DNA of 47,500 nt from Gamsiella multidivaricata. Taxonomy: Eukaryota; Mortierellomycota; Mortierellomycetes; Mortierellales; Mortierellaceae. The position numbers and the translations under genes were made by a program. The DNA lies in the NCBI RefSeq assembly GCF_025024155.1, contig NW_026251712.1:1-47500 (forward strand), written 5' to 3'. Position 1 is the first letter of the stretch; each line of letters starts with the position of its first letter. The notes beneath the pieces are model-generated. The model had not been told where the DNA came from, searched no databases, and worked only from the letters and a program-made list of their open reading frames with translations. This document shows positions 40,581 to 47,500 of the stretch, in pieces.

Positions 40581-43057
40581 ATGCATTCCTCATTACTCCC
40601 AAAGAACCAGTCGAAATGGAGCAAGCGACAGATTCAAATCTTGGAGTCCATTGCCGAGGACTTCACCGTATCGACTGTCCAGCTTGAGTCCATGGCCACA
40701 CAGTTTGTACACCAGATGCGTGTGGGTCTCACTGAACAGAAACCGAGCGACCTCGCCATGGTCCCGACCTTTGTCACTGGACGTCCTAATGGTTACGAGC
40801 GTGGAAGCTATCTTGCCCTGGATCTTGGCGGCACCAATCTTCGGTAAGGAAGCTGCTATTCTTACAGACATGGTTGGTGGCGTTTGAGATGGATCAGTGG
40901 ACAGTGGCTGTTGCTACTCCTTCCTCGTGTCGTTCACGTCAATCTTGTATATCATTTGGTGATGCAGACCTTCGACGGATAGAAATGATTTATTCGTCCC
41001 CCTTGAAGGCGCTGTCATTATTCGTTGATCGTGAGAAATGCCAGATGACAACAGCGATGAGTAATGGATCGATGGGCTGACCATTTTATTAGTACGATGG
41101 CGCGGGTGCGGGGTAAACTGTGGGGGGAGGGGAGGGGGGCCAAGACGATCTGAGGGACTAGGGCTATCAATTGAGTTCGATCTCCATCCCTCACCATCTC
41201 CGTCTCGTTTGCCCGCCCTCTTATCTTTCTGGAATGCATTTGATAGTGTTGAGCTGGAAAAACAATATGCTCCGTGTGTAGGCGGCTTTCTTTGTCCTTC
41301 GTTATCAGTGCCCTGTTCAACTTTGTTTTTCATACTTCATCACAGAAGGCGGCAGAGTTGACAGAGTCTCGTTATCGGCACTTGAAAAAAAAGACCCCAC
41401 ATAGTTTTTCTTAGTCTTTGTTGGTGTGGCTCTATGGCATCAAAAAAAAAAAAAGCAAGATCGTATCTGTATCTAACGCATTTTTGATTCTCAATCGTAT
41501 AGCGTGTGCCTTATTAACCTCAAGGGTAACCATGAACTTGAGTCCCATCAAAAGGCTTTCAAAGTGTCGGAGCACCTCCAGGAAGCTAATGTCTCTGAAC
41601 TCATGGACTTTATCGCCAACTCGATCAAGGAGTTTATCACCAGTGAACACATCAACGCACAAATTGTGGCGCATCCCACAGACTCCGAGTCGCTCGAGCT
41701 CGGGTTCACGTTCTCGTTCCCTGTTGCGCAGACCGCGATCGACGGTGGCCTGCTCCTCCGCTGGACCAAGGGATTCAACTGCCCTGGTGCTGTCGACAAC
41801 GATATTGTCAAATTGCTTCAGCAAGCGCTGGACCGCAACAAGGTCAATGTTCACGTTGGTAAGCGGCCATATTCCAATGGTGATGGCTTTGCTGCGTCTG
41901 CTAAAGTCCACGTTTATGTGTTTTTCATTCCAGAGCTCTAAATGGGGGCCGGTTGGTTGTTCCTATTCTTTCTTAGCCGCCTTGGTCAATGATACTGTCG
42001 GAACCCTTTTGGCACACTCTTACACTCATCCCGGTACCTACATCGGCGCCATCTTCGGAACTGGAACCAATGGTGCCTACGTCGAGAATACCCATAACAT
42101 CAAGACCATGCATGCCGACTCTGACGAGATGATCATTAATACTGAATGGGGCAACTTTGACAAGGACAAGAATTATCTCCCCGTTACCATCTTTGACAAC
42201 AAGCTGGACCGTGAATCAATCGTAAGCGTCGGGAATGTTGCAATTACGGTATTGAAAGCCTTGCAGACCTCTTGATTTGATCTGACTCCATCGATTTTCT
42301 CTTGTGCGTATACAGAATCCTGGCGTGCATGTGTTTGAAAAGATGATTTCAGGAATGTATCTGGGTGAGATCACACGAAACGTGCTACTCCACCTCATTG
42401 ACCAGCGCGTGTTGTTTGAGGGAACCAGCAGCCCGAAACTCAACAAGCACTGGTCGTTTGAGACAAAGTTCATGTCTGCGATTGAGGATGATACTACAGG
42501 CAGCCTGATTCCCATTGCGCAGGTTCTGGAGCAGGAGCTGGATCTCTATATCAACACCCAAGCGGATCGTGAGATCGTCAAGTTTGTGTGTCAGCTCGTG
42601 GGCACGAGAGCAGCACGTCTGAGTGCCATGGCCACGGCGGCCGTGATTCGTCAGGGACTGGATAAGGGCATGCTCCGCAACCATGGGTACCCCTTGAAGC
42701 TGAGCATCCACGAAGAGGAGAGAGTGGATCAGAATGGGGCATCGAAGGGTGCGGATGCCAACAGGGAACTGATCCAGGTCGGAATCGATGGGACAGTGTT
42801 TGAGCACTACCCACGCTTTGAAGAGCGCATGAAGCAGGGACTTGTTGAACTGCTGGGACCACATGCTAGGGACATCATCAAGCTAGACATTGCAAAGTAA
42901 GGACTGCTCGCACGTCTTTTTCTTATGCCTTTTGTTTCGATTGACACGAGTAGATGCTAATCAAATTTTTTTACTACCTAATAGGGACGGATCTGGCGTC
43001 GGCGCAGCACTGGCTGCTTTGATTGCCACCAAGACTGCAAGCGCCAGCTCGCGTTAA
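40581..43057 (+). CDS. Hexokinase, five exons
   Basis: It phosphorylates glucose (and probably fructose or mannose) at C6 with ATP, in the cytosol. Exons 40581-40843, 41503-41858, 41977-42221, 42316-42896 and 42985-43057 give 505 residues in phase. It contains the phosphate-1 loop LALDLGGTNLR (the last Arg is split by the 659-nt first intron), the sugar-binding segment LGFTFSFPV..RWTKGFN, the catalytic Asp segment in ALVNDTVGTLLAHSY, IFGTGTNGAY, and the adenosine-loop DGSGVGAALAAL in the short last exon. N-terminal residues KNQSKWSKRQ are basic, with no membrane-binding helix. The large first intron may carry regulatory sequence. AATAAA follows at 43101. Confidence 0.95.
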
Positions 43058-43649
43058 ACAACAGAACAATACAAGACTCATCAATCCTATTCATTTCATT
43101 AATAAAAAATGTATAATAATATAAAGAACAAGCATGGTATATCATTCCTGGGAATCCATTTCGCGGGTGTATAGCCTTACGAATCCATTGTCAGTGGACA
43201 TGTGTCTACACGCTCAGTCGCCGGAAGTGGAGGGTAGATAGTGAGCATGGGAAATTACAAGGAAAAGGAAGTTAGGGTTCGAAGGTACAGACCAGTTCCT
43301 GGGAGCTTCTGGGCGATCGGATGCGGTTCCGAGCTGTCGAGTGTGCCAAGGTTCATTTTTCGAGTGTGGCGCTGTGGCCAATGAGCGGCGTCCATTTCAT
43401 TTCCTGCCGTTGGTTGGTGTGACCCCAAAGGGCTCCATGGGCCATCTTTTTGCACGGTTGCACGATATTAGTTTTTTCTCAGGAAGACGAAGGAAAAAAG
43501 AACAAAAAGAGATTTCTCATCAGCGCATCCTGTCCTTTTCTTCATCCTTCATTCTCTTCTGCTCCCCATCTCCAACTCCCTCCCTCCTTCCTTCCTTCCT
43601 TCCTTCCTTCCTTCTATTCTTTCTCCGTCTTACGCTCTATATACACATA
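43058..43649. other. Intergenic between hexokinase and PDI
   Basis: Hexokinase 3' UTR and PDI promoter/leader. A CCAAT occurs at 43379-43383, and a CTTC/CCTT-rich simple repeat runs just upstream of the ATG (43570-43620). No gene seen. Confidence 0.6.
43101..43106 (+). terminator. Poly(A) signal of hexokinase
   Basis: AATAAA, 44 nt after the stop codon. Confidence 0.65.
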
Positions 43650-45748
43650 ATGCTCATCCACAGTATACTCTCGACAGCGATTGCTATCGCAGTCTGCTCT
43701 TCCTCTCTTCAGGGCGCCGAGGCTTCGGCTGCATCCAAGGCACTCAAAGGATCTGACTTTGCAGCCACCATTGCAGAAGGAGCAACGTAAGATACTTATT
43801 CCTTTCTATTTCCTTCCTTTCTCAAGCAGTCTGGTGCTCTCATTGGCAATGTGTCCTAAAAACTTTACATGCTCACGATTTTTCTTTCATAGGTTCGTCA
43901 AGTTTTATTCACCAGAGTGCAAGCACAGCCAGAAGCTCGGTAAGGCATCTGGGAATGGCGCCGTGTATTAGTGGGGATCTTTGGGGATGCAGTTGCTTTT
44001 GCTAACTATTGGTCTGCATTATCTTTTCTTCCTCAACCATATAGCACCTACATGGGAGAAGTTGGCGGTGGAACACAAGGACTGGCAGAGAACAAAGGGC
44101 TTTAAGCTTGCGGAGGTCAATTGCTTAGCCAATGCCGATGTCTGCGAAGACAATGATATCGTATCCTATCCAACCATGCAGTTGTAAGTGAAAAAAGCAC
44201 GTGGAACGCCCATGCCCGTTGTATGCCGATCAGTAAGTCAGTAGGGTAGATGAGCATTAGTCTGATGATTCATTTTCGATTTCACAGGTACTACAAAGGC
44301 AAGTCGGTTACAAAGTATACGAAGGAGAGAACAACCGAGGCCATGAACGAATTTGTTGCTGCGATGGCGGCAGAGTACATCAATGTGCCCAACAACGTCA
44401 GTGCCGACGAGGTCGGCGAGGTCAAGGTCAATGCTCTCGGCAAAGTCGTTGTCTTGGACTTGGAGAGCTACGACAGGAGAACAAAGTTCGGTCCTTGGTT
44501 GATTGAATACTATGCACCATGGTGTGGTCACTGCAAGGCTTTGGCACCAATCTACGAGCAGCTCGCGGAAGCCATGAAGGACAAGGTCAACGTCGCCAAG
44601 GTCGACTGCACGCAGAACGAAGACATTTGTCGACGAGAGCGTATTCGTGGTTACCCCACTATTAAACTTCACCAGCACGGCCAATCGATCGAGTTCAAGA
44701 AACAACGCTCTGTTGAGGGCATGTCAGAGTTTGCTCTCGGAGCCATTGTGTAAGAAATCGCCGCTGGCTTGTGGATAGGGAGGAGACTCCACGATGACAT
44801 TTGTGAGAGGGATATTGATTGTATGCATTTTATTTTGCGTCAACTAGGCCCTCGGTCAAGCCCATTACGGCATCTGAGCTGAAGGATATTACAGACAAGA
44901 ACGACGTTACGTTCGTTTACATTCATGACTCCAAGACCAGCCCAGAGATTACTGCTTTGATCGAGAAGCAATCGCAGATCTACTATGAGCAGGCCACCAT
45001 CTGCTCATCAGACGACGCCGAGCTAGCTCGCCACCTTTCAGTGTCTGGCACAGGATTGGTCGCCTTGAAGAACAACCGCCAGTACCCATACACGGGATCG
45101 CTCACGGACGCCAGCGCTGTTCAGGCATGGATTGCAGAGACAAAGACACCTCTCGTTACTACACTCACCAACGAGAGCACTGGTCCAGTTCTGAGCCAGC
45201 CTGGCTGGATCGCACTCGGTCTCTTTGACCCCTCCAATCAAAACACAGTCGCCGCTCGACGTGAGCTGATTGAGACTGCTCAAAAGTACCACGACACTCT
45301 CGAGGAGCGCATCTTGATCGGCGGCAAACCCTTTCGGTTTGCAATCCTGGATGCGACCAGGTGGGAAAACTATGTCCGAGGCGCCTTCAACCTTGACCAG
45401 AAGGATCTGCCAGCGGTATTGGTGATCAACAGCCGTGAGGAGATCTTTTACCCCTATGCATTGGATGGTCGTCGCGTGCCGGTTTCTCAGGAGGCTTTGC
45501 TGACGTACATTGCGGATATCGAGTCGGGTGTTCTGGTTCCCAAGTCGATGCTGTCGGCTGCGCAGAAGGTGTTCAGGTATCTCCAGGGCCGTGTTAGGAT
45601 CGCAACGAGGTTTTCTGGTGAGCACCCGATGATTGCAATGTTCATTGGTTCGGCGTTTGTGCTGGCTATCATGCGCAGACTTGGAACCAAGAAGACTGAC
45701 GAGGAGGAGAAGAAGGAGGGCGAGAGCAAGGATATCAAACAGGATTAA
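43650..45748 (+). CDS. Membrane-anchored protein disulfide isomerase (Eps1/TMX-like)
   Basis: Exons 43650-43786, 43893-43939, 44045-44183, 44288-44749 and 44848-45748 give 561 residues in phase. A signal peptide (ILSTAIAIAVCSSSLQGAEA) is followed by two thioredoxin domains. The first reads TFVKFYSPECKHSQKLAPTW, so the CXXC site is CKHS and lacks its second Cys. The second is canonical: LIEYYAPWCGHCKALAPIY. Two redox-inactive thioredoxin-like segments follow. A membrane helix (HPMIAMFIGSAFVLAIM) then leads to a short, very charged cytosolic tail ending KDIKQD. Yeast Eps1 and animal TMX3 have similar topologies. Likely role: oxidative folding or quality control of membrane proteins in the ER. 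The degraded first site could hold mixed disulfides rather than resolve them. Confidence 0.93.
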
Positions 45749-46079
45749 ATGTCGCTATTACACACTTAGTATATTTCATACATTTTAATAAATCAGTTCC
45801 AAAACTACTTGAAGACTAGTCGCAAATGAGAGAACGCAGATGTATCCAAGGGCTATACAACTCGGCATCAATGCTGGCACGCTGAAGACTGCGGCATTGT
45901 GGTACTCGCCTACGCCACCAACTTACGAAACGTTGCGTTTCAGATAAAGTTATTAAGGGTGATACCCTCCCTTGTTGCTCACAGCAAAAGATGCTCCCAT
46001 GGTGTTTGCGATTTCCACCGACGAAACAACCCACTCTCTCTTTCAACGGAGGCGATGACCAGAATTAAACACTCGCTTC
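45749..46079. other. Intergenic, PDI 3' end and SMG8-like leader
   Basis: Apart from the poly(A) signal, nothing with coding signal is seen. Confidence 0.55.
45787..45792 (+). terminator. Poly(A) signal of the PDI gene
   Basis: AATAAA, 39 nt after the stop codon. Confidence 0.65.
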
Positions 46080-47500
46080 ATGCAACCATCACCTCATCAT
46101 GATTCAGGTCATAGCGGAGCAAGATCAGCAGCAGGACCTTCTTCTTCTTCTTCTTCTTCGTCGTCGTCGTCTTTTTCTTCCTTGGGTTTGTCCTTGCCTC
46201 CCAACATTGCCAGCAACGGCCAGCAAAACAACCAGCACCACGGCAACAACGGCCATGCGTTGAAAGTCAACGAAAATACTGCCAGTGCCAATGGCACTAA
46301 TACTGCAGCAACAGCATTTCGTCCACCACCACCACCCATTTCTACGTCTGCAAATAAGCAGCAGCAGCATTCGCGCACGTCAAGTTCAGGACAGAACCAG
46401 GGCCACAGCCGACATACTCCGAATGGCTACTCCCAAACTACTGGACCCGAAAAGGGAGCACCGGGTTCTGCGACGAGCATGGGGGAAGGGATTGCGAACC
46501 AGTTCATGAAGGAAGATATTGAGAGTATGAATCCGTCTCAATCACTTATTACTATTATTATTATTATTATTATTATTATTTGTATGGTTTTGGTATGATT
46601 ATGGTGCGGAATCTGATTGTCACTCTGCTCATTATTAGACTGGGTCATGGCATTGGGTCTCTCGCCCGACCTCCCTATACATGTTATCGGGTTCTTTGGA
46701 CATGCTAGAGATCTCTCTCTATTTGGAGACACCTCCCCGGTTACGGATCCGAACGAGGAAATCGGTATATTTGATGATGTGGATAACAACATACTGAACG
46801 AGAAAAACCTGGAGCGCGATGTCAAAAGGCAACGCGGAGGATTGCCTCTGGGTCTCAATGATCTCAGCACGGTAGGAGCAGGATCTAAATGGTGTTGCAT
46901 TTGACAACTGCTTTTTTCGCTTTAATGTAGCACTCACTGTGGCCTCCTATTCTTTTCATCACGTCACTATTGTATGTGAATGTCACCATAGACAGGCGAT
47001 ATCCGCATGTATGTCAATCGGTCGAAGAATACATTGATGCTTCAGCATGCGTACTTGTTTGACACACAGGAGATGCTTTCGATCTGTATGGAGTCTGTCG
47101 AGGTCATTAAAAAGGACGTAAGTGCCCCCTCCTTTTTTTTTTTATTACTTTATCAAAAAGCCGACTTTTGGGGCACCCTGATGGAGAATGCTAATGAGGT
47201 TTTTTTTATTGCTGCTGGATAACAAAATATAGCGAGCATCTCTAATGAAGTGGATGCACGACCAAGAATTCGAAAATCATCGAGCGCTTTTGTTCCTGTT
47301 CCTAGTCTCGCAAGTTGTTGTGGTAATCATCTCAACAGTGAATGCCCGTGCTGAACAAAGACGTTTTGAGGCCCCCCTTTCGATCGACCATATTCCTGAC
47401 TATTACGGGGTTACCACACTCATACGCGCGCCTCTCTTTATTTTAGCATACGTTGACAGATATGAATATTGATCCGCATTTGGCTTCGCTCCTATTGGCA
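46080..47500 (+). CDS. SMG8: SMG8-like nonsense-mediated-decay factor, 3' end cut by window
   Basis: Partial. Exons 46080-46524, 46639-46871, 46992-47117, 47233-47322 and 47447-47500 (open at the window end). Exon 1 codes 148 disordered residues (poly-Ser, Pro and Gln stretches). From exon 2 the SMG8/SMG9-type fold begins: LSPDLPIHVIGFFGHARDLS in place of the usual VVGIIG start, TGDIRMYVNRSKNTLMLQHAYLFDTQEM, then LMKWMHDQEFENHRALLFLF and LVSQVVV. The last matches the helix-strand pair found before the family's HP-x-F-D stretch. I prefer the donor after GTG at 47322; a later donor at GTGAAT would also stay in frame. SMG8 with SMG9 restrains SMG1 kinase in nonsense-mediated mRNA decay. Identification rests on these blocks alone. 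Confidence 0.6.
46553..46580 (+). repeat. TTA/ATT microsatellite in an intron
   Basis: About nine ATT units in the first SMG8-like intron, right after the donor. Reading through would add a poly-Ile run and then shift or stop. Confidence 0.9.

Noticed and set aside
40844..41502. Separate genes within the 659-nt first hexokinase intron
   Set aside because: Frames there are short and interrupted; the splice rebuilds the LGGTNLR-V junction exactly.
46525..46600. Poly-isoleucine tail of the SMG8-like exon 1
   Set aside because: The run is an ATT microsatellite just after a GTATGA donor; splicing at 46524 joins the next exon in the conserved frame.

Overview
This window looks like nuclear DNA of an early-diverging filamentous fungus, most likely Mortierellomycota (Mortierella/Linnemannia type). 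The genes are spliced: spliceosomal introns are mostly about 75-400 nt, with GT..AG ends, preceding pyrimidines and frequent long A or T runs. The proteins are fungal or eukaryotic housekeeping types. One gene (10862-12985) belongs to a leucine-rich-repeat family whose repeat wording I associate with Mortierellaceae. The taxonomic placement is inference. There is no sign of plasmid, virus, CRISPR, tRNA or rRNA. I rebuilt exon structures by hand from splice sites, frame and phase. Every multi-exon model below keeps an intact frame, and each one's exon phases add up to a whole number of codons.

Left part (1-16.4 kb). In order: a four-helix membrane protein (-), a possible lipid-anchored small protein (-), the HIT zinc-finger protein ZNHIT2 (-), isopentenyl-diphosphate isomerase (-), a doubtful small ORF (-), a seven-exon cytochrome P450 (+), an LRR/coiled-coil protein with exact 84-bp repeats (+), and a short Gcr1_C-like factor (-). 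A 1.8-kb gene-poor stretch follows; it holds a 23-bp hairpin. Last comes a small secreted protein (+).

Middle (16.8-29.5 kb). A single-pass membrane protein with a polyQ cytoplasmic tail and a DUF4097-like ectodomain (+) is followed by three minus-strand genes: a SNF5/SFH1 chromatin-remodelling subunit with a C-terminal GATA-like zinc finger, a His-rich type II membrane protein, and a giant protein. The giant one joins about 1300 unrecognised residues, including a long charged eight-residue helical repeat, to a Cid1-type terminal nucleotidyltransferase through one intron.

Right part (29.6-47.5 kb). Nine-exon beta-COP (-) and the ER nucleotide-exchange factor SIL1 (+, ending KDEL) diverge from a 559-bp shared promoter that contains a UPRE-like element. 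Then come LSM12 (-), two doubtful small ORFs, TSPO with a lysine/alanine-rich amphipathic tail (-), hexokinase (+), a membrane-anchored PDI with one degraded active site (+), and the 5' part of an SMG8-like NMD factor (+) cut by the window end.

The genes do not form a pathway cluster. The recurring theme is secretory-pathway maintenance (beta-COP, SIL1, PDI) and RNA or chromatin control (Cid1-type enzyme, LSM12, SMG8, SNF5, ZNHIT2). The most unusual items are the nucleotidyltransferase fusion, the LRR family member, the hairpin locus and the tailed TSPO.
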